Source: SAR202 cluster bacterium (GTDB lineage: Bacteria > Chloroflexota > Dehalococcoidia > Lucifugimonadales > JASMAO01). Taken from it: a DNA stretch of 5,657 nucleotides. Position 1 is the first letter of the stretch. The number at the start of each line of letters is the position of its first letter. The notes under the pieces were generated by a model, which worked only from the letters and a program-made list of their open reading frames with translations, was not told the origin of the DNA and did no database searches. Shown one piece after another: positions 1 through 5,657 of this stretch. The stretch covers positions 1 to 5,657 of the forward strand of contig JASMAO010000052.1 of assembly GCA_030754315.1 (NCBI GenBank). Direction: 5' to 3'. Position numbers and translations under genes: made by a program.

Positions 1-395
1 TTCTTACCCGCCAATTTACCAGGCCGGTCGATCCCCGACGACTGCAGGGCCATCATCGAATTTAGCGGACGTTGCACCACACCCGCTACGGCTAGAACTG
101 GCACGCCTGCATTACGAGCCTGCATCAGATCCGGTTGGTAAAACATTCCAAAGTCACTATCTCCGCTTGCGACCAGGCTGAGAATAGCCGTAGGGTCCGC
201 TGGTGGTTCTACGACAACATTCAAACCTTCTTCGGCAAAGAATCCTTTGTCCACTGCCACGTAGATCCCTGCATGGTTAGCATTTTGAAACCAATCCAAT
301 GTCAGTATCAGCTCTTGAGATTCCGTATCGCTATCACTGCAACCCACAACGGCCATCGATATGAGACATACAACGTACAAAAAGATAATTTTCAT
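1..395 (-). CDS. NMT1/THI5-type (ThiY-like) ABC substrate-binding lipoprotein, 3' end cut by window edge
   Basis: This is the extracytoplasmic binding protein of the ABC importer encoded just upstream. 131 codons are visible and the frame is still open at the left edge; family members are usually about 310-350 residues, so well under half is present. It starts with a lipoprotein signal: basic MK, a hydrophobic stretch to residue 18, and lipobox VVGC with the lipidated Cys at 19. Residues 33-47 read LDWFQNANHAGIYVA, the hallmark of NMT1/THI5-like proteins such as ThiY (usually LDWFPN; here Gln replaces Pro). It continues with VDKGFFAEEGL and a SGDSDFGM segment typical of this fold. Known ThiY proteins bind formylaminopyrimidine, a thiamin degradation product salvaged to HMP. 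The ATG overlaps the permease stop by one base and has a good AGGAG. The TPP riboswitch heading the operon supports a thiamin-precursor ligand, but whether that is FAMP, HMP or another pyrimidine cannot be told here. Confidence 0.9.
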   Translation of the reverse strand, partial: MKIIFLYVVCLISMAVVGCSDSDTESQELILTLDWFQNANHAGIYVAVDKGFFAEEGLNVVVEPPADPTAILSLVASGDSDFGMFYQPDLMQARNAGVPVLAVAGVVQRPLNSMMALQSSGIDRPGKLAGK

Positions 396-1198
396 TACTC
401 TCCTAAATTCTTAGCCTGATTCAAAGTCGATGGGTATTTACGCAATGACCATTTTTCTATGGCAACGATTACCGCAAATAGGGTGATCGCCACCACAGAC
501 AAAACCACTATTGCAGCAAAAACTCTAGCCGTTTGAAATTGTGGGCCCGATAACTTCATAAGCCACCCAAGTCCGCCGCTCGCTCCAACCCATTCGCCGA
601 TGACCGCTCCGATCACCGATACCACTGCTGCCACTTTCATCCCGGCAAAAAAATTAGGCAGCGCTGTTGGGATCATTAATTTTCTAAAAATTTGTGCATT
701 AGTTGCACCAAGTGTCCGAAACATGTCGACCGATTCTGAATCGACTGAACGTAAACCCGTAACAAGACTAACTACCAGAGGAAAAAATGTGAAAAGCACT
801 ACAACTATGACTTTCGACATAATATCTGTGCCAACCCAAATGATAAGAAGAGGAGCCAAAGTGAATATAGGTATCGTTTGGGACGCAATAATAATTGGAT
901 AGACTGATCGCTCCATCGCACGAGACCACACAATTCCCGAGGCAAGAGCGACCCCAATCATCAACGACACAGCAAATCCCATAATTATTTCCACCACCGT
1001 GATTCCGGCGTGTCGGGTTAAAAGTCCTATCGAGTCGATTAATTCTTGAAAAATAATCGTCGGCGGAGGAAGCAGCCACCTTTGGATTTCAAGAAACCAG
1101 ACGCACAATTCCCAAACTACAATCAATACCGCAAAAGTCAAAATCGCCGGATACCAATTCTTAACAGCCTGCCACATGTAGTTATGGATTAAACGCAT
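395..1198 (-). CDS. ABC transporter permease, ThiX-like (BPD_transp_1, NitT/TauT/thiamin-pyrimidine class)
   Basis: This is the integral membrane subunit of the importer, 267 residues, normal for the class. A first membrane segment is at about 18-36, followed by the WLLPPP motif (41-46) that characteristically precedes the conserved domain in SsuC/TauC/ThiX permeases. Further hydrophobic segments lie at about 69-91, 98-121, 129-148, 187-206 and 226-248. The cytoplasmic EAA loop that docks on the ATPase is at about 158-181 (DMFRTLGATNAQIF...IPTALP), with the invariant Gly at 164 and the closing LP at 180-181. The start ATG overlaps the ATPase stop (TAATG) and has no Shine-Dalgarno of its own, so translation is probably coupled. 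A second in-frame Met at residue 8 has no better ribosome site. By sequence alone it could serve any NitT/TauT-type substrate; the TPP riboswitch and the ThiY-like partner decide for a thiamin pyrimidine. Confidence 0.93.
   Translation of the reverse strand: MRLIHNYMWQAVKNWYPAILTFAVLIVVWELCVWFLEIQRWLLPPPTIIFQELIDSIGLLTRHAGITVVEIIMGFAVSLMIGVALASGIVWSRAMERSVYPIIIASQTIPIFTLAPLLIIWVGTDIMSKVIVVVLFTFFPLVVSLVTGLRSVDSESVDMFRTLGATNAQIFRKLMIPTALPNFFAGMKVAAVVSVIGAVIGEWVGASGGLGWLMKLSGPQFQTARVFAAIVVLSVVAITLFAVIVAIEKWSLRKYPSTLNQAKNLGE
398..404 (-). promoter_or_regulatory. Ribosome binding site AGGAGAG for the ThiY-like gene
   Basis: AGGAGAG lies within the last codons of the permease gene (Leu-Gly-Glu), with 4 bases between AGGAG and the ATG at 395. 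It is the only strong Shine-Dalgarno in this operon and fits the binding protein being made in excess over the membrane and ATPase subunits, which is usual for ABC importers. Confidence 0.7.
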
Positions 1199-2013
1199 TA
1201 CGAAGATACGCCCCGTCTCTCAAGCAATGCCAGAATGTTTTTCCTTAGTTCCACAAAAGCTGGTGACGTAAATGAAGATTCAATATTGGAACCAACTAAC
1301 CTCACATCCACTTCAGCGACTATTCGACCCGGATCACTTGCCATAATGACTACCCGATCAGCAAGCAAGATTGCTTCCTCTACGTCATGAGTAACCAACA
1401 GAACAGCTTTGTCAGTGCGAGTTAACACACTAAGCAACCATTTCTGTAACACGTTGCGGGTTATTGCATCGAGAGCTCCGAACGGCTCATCAAGGAGCAA
1501 CACATGATTATCAGGCAAGACCGTACGCATCAGGGCAGCTCGCTGGCGCATTCCACCAGATAACTGTGAGGGCATATACTCGAGTACGTCCGACAGACCA
1601 AATGATTTGGCAAGTTCTTGAACTAGGGCCTTTGATGTATCCGCAGAAATGTTTCGCAGTTCCAGCCCAAGCTGGCAGTTTTCAGAGATCGTCCGCCACG
1701 GCAATAAAAGGTCCCGTTGCTGCATGTACGAAACATTGCCTAATCGCCCTGGAGAATCAACGATACCGTTAGCACTTATACTTCCGGTACTTGGAGGTAA
1801 AAGTCCAGAAATCAGATTCAAAAGCGTGCTCTTACCGCATCCAGAAGGCCCAACGAGCGCCACAAATTCTCCCCGGTTTACCGACAGGTCAACATTATCG
1901 AGAACTGGAATGCTCTGGTAATCAAATCCAACTCCGGAAACGGTTAATAAAGCACCATCATCGAGAGAAGTCACACCGTTGTCCAACACCAATTTCTGAG
2001 AACAGGAACTCAT
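1198..2013 (-). CDS. ABC transporter ATPase, ThiZ-like, first gene of the TPP-controlled operon
   Basis: This is the cytoplasmic nucleotide-binding subunit that powers the importer, 271 residues. All motifs are intact: Walker A GPSGCGKST at 55-63, Q-loop Gln98 (SYMQQRDLLLPW), signature LSGGMRQR at 151-158, Walker B LLLDEP with Asp175-Glu176, D-loop GALDA at 179-183, and H-loop His209 (VTHDVEEA). The DLLLPW stretch after the Q-loop and the VTHDVEEAILLADRV segment are typical of the SsuB/TauB/ThiZ group. The first 22 residues precede the domain and are not conserved in type. The ATG at 2013 has no recognisable Shine-Dalgarno. An in-frame TTG lies four codons upstream, just after an in-frame TAA, and is no better. 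The gene sits about 67 bases downstream of the TPP riboswitch and ends in a one-base overlap with the permease. Confidence 0.93.
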   Translation of the reverse strand: MSSCSQKLVLDNGVTSLDDGALLTVSGVGFDYQSIPVLDNVDLSVNRGEFVALVGPSGCGKSTLLNLISGLLPPSTGSISANGIVDSPGRLGNVSYMQQRDLLLPWRTISENCQLGLELRNISADTSKALVQELAKSFGLSDVLEYMPSQLSGGMRQRAALMRTVLPDNHVLLLDEPFGALDAITRNVLQKWLLSVLTRTDKAVLLVTHDVEEAILLADRVVIMASDPGRIVAEVDVRLVGSNIESSFTSPAFVELRKNILALLERRGVSS

Positions 2014-2079
2014 TGTTATAACGCAATTATTCAGGGCTATTTGTCACTCTGAGTAAAACACGCTTGGATATGGCACCAG

Positions 2080-2174
<95 letters not shown>

Positions 2175-2178
<4 letters not shown>

Positions 2179-2209
2179 TGCGAACAACGCCAGCGAAGTT
2201 ACGAACTTC
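2175..2209 (-). promoter_or_regulatory. Two short leader hairpins immediately 5' of the TPP aptamer
   Basis: On the minus strand, GAAGTT-CGT-AACTTC (2209-2195) forms a 6-bp stem. After four bases, GCGTTG-TTCG-CAACGC (2190-2175) forms a second perfect 6-bp stem with a TTCG loop. It ends only three bases before the GGGGT of P2. The second hairpin sits where the 5' strand of P1 is normally found. Both would be transcribed if the upstream TTGACA promoter candidate is used. A regulatory role is inferred; the hairpins themselves are seen. Confidence 0.4.
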
Positions 2210-2220
2210 ACCTACTCACA

Positions 2221-2249
2221 AGTTTTGCAACCTCTAGGGATCATGTCAA
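2221..2249 (-). promoter_or_regulatory. Candidate sigma-70-type promoter for the thiamin-precursor operon
   Basis: A perfect TTGACA (2249-2244) is followed after 17 bases by AAAACT (2226-2221), which matches TATAAT at only three of six positions. Transcription would start near 2214, just before the two leader hairpins and about 40 bases ahead of the aptamer, a sensible geometry. The weak -10 keeps this tentative. Confidence 0.35.
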
Positions 2250-2306
2250 ATCATGTGGCAATTACCACGCCTACAACGTTTGCGGCTTGACCGGGTCACA
2301 GCTAGA

Positions 2307-3233
2307 ATGCGGCTAATTCGATTTGAAAAGGCTTGTTTTAAACACAGGAACAATTCATCAGTTTTGGGAACCACCCCGTCAAATCCTAAAGAAAATTTTG
2401 CTCGCGCCATCAGATGCCCAGATGATGAGATTAACCTCTCGTCAGCTAGTCTAAACGCAGCGGCTGCTGAGTTTCCTGATCTCGACGTCGTGGCCTATCA
2501 GGGCCTTATCGCTAAGTTAGGTGTACAAGTAAAATCTCACCTCACCGCTCACCACTCAATATACGACTTCGTTGATGTCATGTACGACGTTATCTTCGAA
2601 GAAGCGGGCTTCAAAGGCAATACCAAAGATTATTTCGATCCAAATAACAACCACATAAACCAAGTGATTGACCAAAAAACAGGAAGCCCAGTTGCCCTTT
2701 CGATCCTCTACATGGAAGTCGCAAGAACTGCTGGAGTATTAGTGGATGGCATATCACTTCGCAAACACTTCGTGGTGGCGGTCGGCGATGGTGATGACAA
2801 ACTTTACGTTGATCCTTTCTATCGAGGCGGCTTGCTCTCAAGAAAAGAATGTATTGTCAGCATACTCGGGAAAGACAGAGTAGATGGCGGCGACTTCGAC
2901 GACCTGGAACGCAAATTCCTACGTCCCACAAACAAGAGAACCATACTCCGTAGGCTTATCAGCAATCTCAAGGTCGCGTACGAAAAACATAAGCGATACG
3001 AACTTGCCCTTTCGGCATCAGAACGAATTCAGCTGCTCGATCCTTCAAACTTAGGCAACTTGAGTGAACTGGCGCACTTGCAGACCAAGGTAGGTAATTT
3101 TGGTGATGCCGTTGATTCCCTAACCCAGTTCCTCGACCGCGCTCCCGCCGGATCAAATACAGAGCAGGCAGAAAGCGCGCTGCGTAAACTCAAGTCGTTA
3201 ACCGCTCAGGGAAAAGAAAATTCAGAAAGTTAG
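2307..3233 (+). CDS. SirB1-family transglutaminase-like protein with C-terminal TPR region
   Basis: 308 residues from this ATG. The N-terminal segment FARAIRCPDDEINL (31-44) followed by AAAAEFPDLDVVAY is the usual opening of SirB1 proteins. The transglutaminase-like core runs about 85-180: YFDPNNNHINQVIDQKTGSP (109-128), LSILYMEVARTAGV, KHFVV with His154, and YVDPF with Asp169. These match the Transglut_core2 pattern, with His and Asp kept but no Cys at the nucleophile region (Ser132 nearby). Residues about 214-297 form TPR-like helix pairs (YELALSASERIQLLDPSN, GNFGDAVDSLTQFLDRAP). The cellular role of SirB1 proteins is not established; no function is assigned. Start choice is uncertain. The frame is open back to an ATG at 2253, conservation begins only near residue 28, and an in-frame TTG at 2364 follows an AGGA. 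A TTGACC box at 2287-2292 would favour a later start. The gene is divergent from the thiamin operon. Confidence 0.85.
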   Translation: MRLIRFEKACFKHRNNSSVLGTTPSNPKENFARAIRCPDDEINLSSASLNAAAAEFPDLDVVAYQGLIAKLGVQVKSHLTAHHSIYDFVDVMYDVIFEEAGFKGNTKDYFDPNNNHINQVIDQKTGSPVALSILYMEVARTAGVLVDGISLRKHFVVAVGDGDDKLYVDPFYRGGLLSRKECIVSILGKDRVDGGDFDDLERKFLRPTNKRTILRRLISNLKVAYEKHKRYELALSASERIQLLDPSNLGNLSELAHLQTKVGNFGDAVDSLTQFLDRAPAGSNTEQAESALRKLKSLTAQGKENSES

Positions 3234-3524
3234 CAAAGCCTAGGGCTGGTAACTTCATCCCGACCGTAGCAGCAAGCTAACTCTGACTGTCGGACCAGTT
3301 AATGAACGTTAAGTTAGTAAGCACCACTACCCCACTTCATTTGAGCGACAACTGATTGACTTGATAACTCCCAACATGCCAATAGCACGGAATCAACCTC
3401 ACATGTGATCCATAGGTTACGGTTTTGTACTATCAAAAACACTAAGGTCACCGCTGGGAATTCTTAACATGAGTAAAACAAAACTGTTCGAAGCAAAAAC
3501 CCAGATCGTAAGACCTGAGCGCAT
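3234..3524. other. Intergenic stretch without a convincing gene
   Basis: No open frame with family features is visible on either strand in these 291 bases. After the SirB1-like stop there is only a 4-bp AGCC-TAG-GGCT stem with no T-run, so no clear terminator. An 8-bp palindrome CACATGTG (3400-3407) is nested inside AACCT (3395-3399) and AGGTT (3414-3418). TACTAT at 3428-3433 could be a -10 element, but no matching -35 is seen. A 19-codon ATG frame (3469-3528) overlaps the start of the next small gene by ATGA and has GGGA nine bases upstream. Confidence 0.5.
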
Positions 3525-3647
3525 ATGAATGGAAATTCAGAAACTAAGATTTGGATATGTGATCGCTGTCAATCTCAGTTGGTCGATCTCCACTGCAAAC
3601 TCAGATGCGATAAATGCGGCTTTATACGGGACTGCAGTGATCCTTAA
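3525..3647 (+). CDS. 40-residue zinc-ribbon microprotein (hypothetical)
   Basis: A short open frame of 40 codons with six cysteines: C12-x2-C15 and C28-x2-C31 in two knuckles (WICDRCQSQL and RCDKCGF), plus Cys24 in LHCKL and Cys37 in the C-terminal DCSDP. The paired CxxC knuckles about 12 residues apart are the layout of a minimal rubredoxin/zinc-ribbon fold binding one Zn. The HCKLRCDKCGF...DCSDP tail resembles small uncharacterised zinc-ribbon proteins of bacteria whose sequences commonly end this way; that resemblance is from memory, not a search. An in-frame TGA at 3516-3518 fixes the start to this ATG. The ribosome site is weak (GAG five bases upstream), but a 19-codon frame ending ATGA overlaps the start and could couple translation. 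It stands alone between the SirB1-like gene and the lipoprotein gene, same strand. Function unknown; RNA, DNA or protein binding are all possible. Confidence 0.7.
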   Translation: MNGNSETKIWICDRCQSQLVDLHCKLRCDKCGFIRDCSDP

Positions 3648-3728
3648 ATTCGATTAGAGCTAATTTTGCAAGACCACCTTGATTGACTGGTACCCGACAA
3701 TTTTGGTTAGGCTGCAAATGCACACAAG

Positions 3729-4445
3729 ATGACTGTTCATTTACATCACATACCTTTCGTTTACATGACAGCCACTGCGTTATTCTGCGCCATCGCCCTG
3801 GGGTGTTCGAATCGTATGGTTGTTGAGGAACCAACCGTCTCCCTCGTAACGCCAGCCCAAGCGGTGGATTTATCCCGCACGGCGATGCAGGACCTTAATA
3901 ATTTCAGTTTCGAATTAACCCACCCCCAAGGATTCACGACTCTCGCAGGTTCACTCGAAATGACAAAGGCAGGCGGGATTGTTACGTCAAATGGCTTTGA
4001 TATTAATGCTGAAGCAAAAATCGGACGTGCATTTGTCCGTGTAGAAGCGATTGTCATTAACGACAAAACGTGGATGACGAATCCACTTACCGGAATGTGG
4101 TCACAGGTTGCCCCAGAGGATAGCCCTTTCTCGTTTCTAGACCCCGTCAAGTTGGTGGCCGATATTCTCGGGGAGACCCAAAACGGGCGGTATGAAGAGA
4201 ACGAACAAGTAAGCAATGAACTGATCATTCTAGGGCAAATCCCTGCGATCACGCTTACCGCAATCGTCGGGGAGGTCCAGAAAGAAGCAATGCCAGATGT
4301 AAGCCTGACCCTAGATGCACAAAGCTATTTTCTGAAAAAAATTGTCATCACTGGGATTGTTCAACCAGAAGATGAATCAAATACGATTCGAGTCATAACA
4401 CTATCCAATTTCAACGCAAAAGTATCGCTCCAACCACCAAGTTAA
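3729..4445 (+). CDS. LppX/LprAFG-family lipoprotein (LprG-like)
   Basis: 238 residues. The N-terminus is a lipoprotein signal with hydrophobic residues about 8-25 and lipobox IALGC, lipidated Cys26. The mature part has the pattern of LppX/LprG proteins. A helix follows the anchor (VDLSRTAMQDLNNFSFELTH, 47-66). Next come a strand with a GSL turn (73-76), an exposed GFDINAEAKIG strand pair (89-99), a second VEAIVINDKTWMTNPLTGMWSQV stretch (105-127), and a last strand ending NFNAKVSLQPPS. That end parallels the KW/F..KV.V..PP terminus of the mycobacterial proteins. Family members are half-barrels with a cavity that binds acylated lipids. The MFS gene follows after three bases, as in the Mycobacterium lprG-P55 pair, which argues for a role handing a lipid or other hydrophobic substrate to that transporter. 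The signal peptide lacks Arg/Lys in its n-region (only His), which is odd; Met13 is an alternative start. No Shine-Dalgarno is evident; an in-frame TAG lies 18 bases upstream. Confidence 0.82.
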   Translation: MTVHLHHIPFVYMTATALFCAIALGCSNRMVVEEPTVSLVTPAQAVDLSRTAMQDLNNFSFELTHPQGFTTLAGSLEMTKAGGIVTSNGFDINAEAKIGRAFVRVEAIVINDKTWMTNPLTGMWSQVAPEDSPFSFLDPVKLVADILGETQNGRYEENEQVSNELIILGQIPAITLTAIVGEVQKEAMPDVSLTLDAQSYFLKKIVITGIVQPEDESNTIRVITLSNFNAKVSLQPPS

Positions 4446-4448
4446 ACG

Positions 4449-5657
4449 ATGCGCATACGATTAGGTCATTTCATATCCCCCTACAAACTCATACTGCCAT
4501 TGTGTTTCGGTGTTTTCATCGCGGCAGATGACCAGACTGTAGTTGTAACGCTTTTACCGGAAATGATGGCCGATCTAAGAGTAGGAGTGAGTGAGCTCGA
4601 TCGTGCTTCTTGGTCGATCACGGGTTATTTGATCGGTTACACAGCCGCAATGCCTCTGATGGGACGTATATCGGACCGGGCCGGTTATCGGCGAGCGTTT
4701 CTACTTGCAATGACGGTCTTTTCAATTGGGTCTGTTTTGGTTGCAGTTTCCCCTGAAATCCCAGGGTGGCTTTACGGTGGAGATCCTGAATATAACTGGC
4801 TTATCGGAACACGCATATTTCAAGCAATCGGTGGAGGCGCCGTGATTCCTATAACCATCGCAGCTGCAGGCGAACTAGTGGACGGTAAGCACCGAGCAAT
4901 CGCATACGGTTTGATAGGTGCAAGTGCCGAAGCAGGGGCAGTTTTCGGGCCTATCTGGGGAGGAGGAATAGGGACCTGGCTTTCATGGGAATGGGCATTC
5001 TGGCTGAATATTCCTTTAACAATAGCTGCGTCGATCTGGATCATGAAAAATCCTCCAGGCAAGCGGACCAATGTACGTGTAGATATTCCCACCGGACTTA
5101 TTTTCGCAGCTGCCCTAACACTGTTAACCGTCGGGCTTGTTCGCTTAGGCCATCCGGATACACTCATGGCTATCTCACTAACACTGACTATTGGGCTAGT
5201 GCTACTTCTCCTGTTGATGAACAACCGCTCCCGCGACGCTTTGTTTCCTCAAAATCTGTTCAAACTCCTATCATTCAACCTTGCGAACGTGACTCATTTC
5301 CTCATCGGGGCTGCGTTAATAATTGGCATGGTCACAGTGCCATTACTGGCGGCCACCGTGTTGGAAAAATCTCCATTAGAAGGCGGACTGCAACTTTTGA
5401 GAATGACAGTAGCTATAGGTTTTGGGGCTTTGATTGGAGGCTACATCACCCAACGGATAGGGGAGCGTAGCCCAGTAATAATAGGAACCATTATTACTGG
5501 CATGGGATTCTTACTGATGTCAGAGTGGACTTTAAATATCGCAGAACCCATGCTAACCATCCACCTAGCTATTACAGGTCTAGGGCTGGGACTAGTTATA
5601 TCACCAATTACGGAAACTGCCCTCGGGAAAGTTAACAGCGGCCAGCGCGGCATTGCA
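4449..5657 (+). CDS. MFS transporter, DHA2 (14-TM) family, P55-like; 3' end cut by window edge
   Basis: 403 codons are present, open to the right edge; full-length relatives are about 480-520 residues. Signature motifs: DQTVVVTLLPEM in TM1 with Asp28; motif A GRISDRAGYRR at 72-82 between TM2 and TM3; motif B RIFQAIGGG at 122-130 in TM4; motif C around GAVFGPIWGGG (163-173) in TM5; and WEWAFWLNIPL (180-190), the WRWxFxINxP-like signature of DHA2 transporters. Hydrophobic segments at about 13-33, 54-72, 81-101, 117-138, 150-172, 183-199, 212-232, 237-257, 277-303, 318-335, 342-360 and 366-390 make twelve. The pair at 212-257 sits between the two halves, so 14 are expected. It has no Shine-Dalgarno and begins three bases after the lipoprotein stop, so the two genes are almost surely co-translated. 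DHA2 members export drugs; mycobacterial P55 with LprG exports triacylglycerides. A lipid or hydrophobic substrate is therefore inferred here, and a plain drug efflux role remains possible. Confidence 0.9.
   Translation, partial: MRIRLGHFISPYKLILPLCFGVFIAADDQTVVVTLLPEMMADLRVGVSELDRASWSITGYLIGYTAAMPLMGRISDRAGYRRAFLLAMTVFSIGSVLVAVSPEIPGWLYGGDPEYNWLIGTRIFQAIGGGAVIPITIAAAGELVDGKHRAIAYGLIGASAEAGAVFGPIWGGGIGTWLSWEWAFWLNIPLTIAASIWIMKNPPGKRTNVRVDIPTGLIFAAALTLLTVGLVRLGHPDTLMAISLTLTIGLVLLLLLMNNRSRDALFPQNLFKLLSFNLANVTHFLIGAALIIGMVTVPLLAATVLEKSPLEGGLQLLRMTVAIGFGALIGGYITQRIGERSPVIIGTIITGMGFLLMSEWTLNIAEPMLTIHLAITGLGLGLVISPITETALGKVNSGQRGIA

Noticed and set aside
600..1079. Open frames of about 100 codons within the permease gene
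   Set aside because: Shadows of the permease, whose EAA loop and membrane segments are intact.
2287..2317. TTGACC ... GCTAAT as a plus-strand promoter for the SirB1-like gene
   Set aside because: The spacer is 19 bases and the -10 match poor; kept only as a remark on the uncertain start.
3653..3664. ATTAG-AG-CTAAT inverted repeat followed by TTTT, a possible terminator of the microprotein gene
   Set aside because: The stem is five mostly A-T pairs with a two-base loop; too weak to call a terminator.
3805..3813. GTTCGAATC resembling a tRNA T-loop
   Set aside because: It encodes the Cys-Ser-Asn-Arg just after the lipobox; no acceptor, anticodon or D arm can be built around it.
3761..4252. 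Minus-strand open frame of 163 codons opposite the lipoprotein gene
   Set aside because: Antisense to a well-supported lipoprotein with signal peptide and family pattern; the antisense product shows no domain or ribosome site.
4820..5470. Long open frames on both strands (134 codons minus, 161 codons plus) inside the MFS gene
   Set aside because: The MFS frame is open over 403 codons with all DHA2 motifs; these frames are out-of-phase shadows.

Overview
The window reads as an ordinary chromosomal segment of a mid-GC bacterium. Several features point to Chloroflexota (possibly a marine Dehalococcoidia/SAR202-like lineage) or a neighbouring actinobacterial-type lineage. These are an LppX/LprAFG-family lipoprotein paired with a DHA2 major facilitator, a SirB1-type protein with a TPR tail, and a tiny Cys-rich zinc-ribbon protein ending in DCSDP. 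The phylum call is inference from gene content; no rRNA or marker gene is present. No mobile element, CRISPR array, tRNA or rRNA was seen.

Left block (1-2250, minus strand): a thiamin-related uptake operon. Reading right to left there is a TTGACA-containing promoter candidate, a leader with two small hairpins, a very well conserved TPP (THI-box) riboswitch at about 2178-2080, then an ABC ATPase (2013-1198), an ABC permease (1198-395) and an NMT1/THI5-type lipoprotein that runs off the left edge (395-1). Both gene junctions are one-base TAATG overlaps. The riboswitch together with the LDWFQNANHAGIYVA motif of the binding protein makes this a ThiZ-ThiX-ThiY type importer of a thiamin pyrimidine precursor rather than a generic nitrate/taurine transporter.

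Middle (2250-3650, plus strand): a divergently transcribed SirB1/transglutaminase-like protein with a TPR C-terminus (to 3233). It is followed by about 290 bases without a clear gene, then a 40-residue zinc-ribbon microprotein (3525-3647). A 19-codon open frame overlaps the start of this microprotein by ATGA.

Right block (3729-5657, plus strand): an LppX/LprG-like lipoprotein is followed after three bases by a DHA2-family MFS transporter that runs off the right edge. The order and spacing are the same as in the mycobacterial lprG-P55 (Rv1411c-Rv1410c) lipid-export pair. The lipoprotein probably receives or shuttles a hydrophobic substrate for the transporter.

The most unusual signals are in RNA and small proteins. 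The leader 5' of the riboswitch contains a segment able to pair over at least 10 bases with the P5 arm of the aptamer. A perfect hairpin occupies the place where the 5' strand of P1 is expected. The zinc-ribbon microprotein is easily missed by length-filtered gene calling. No wholly new multi-gene system is evident.
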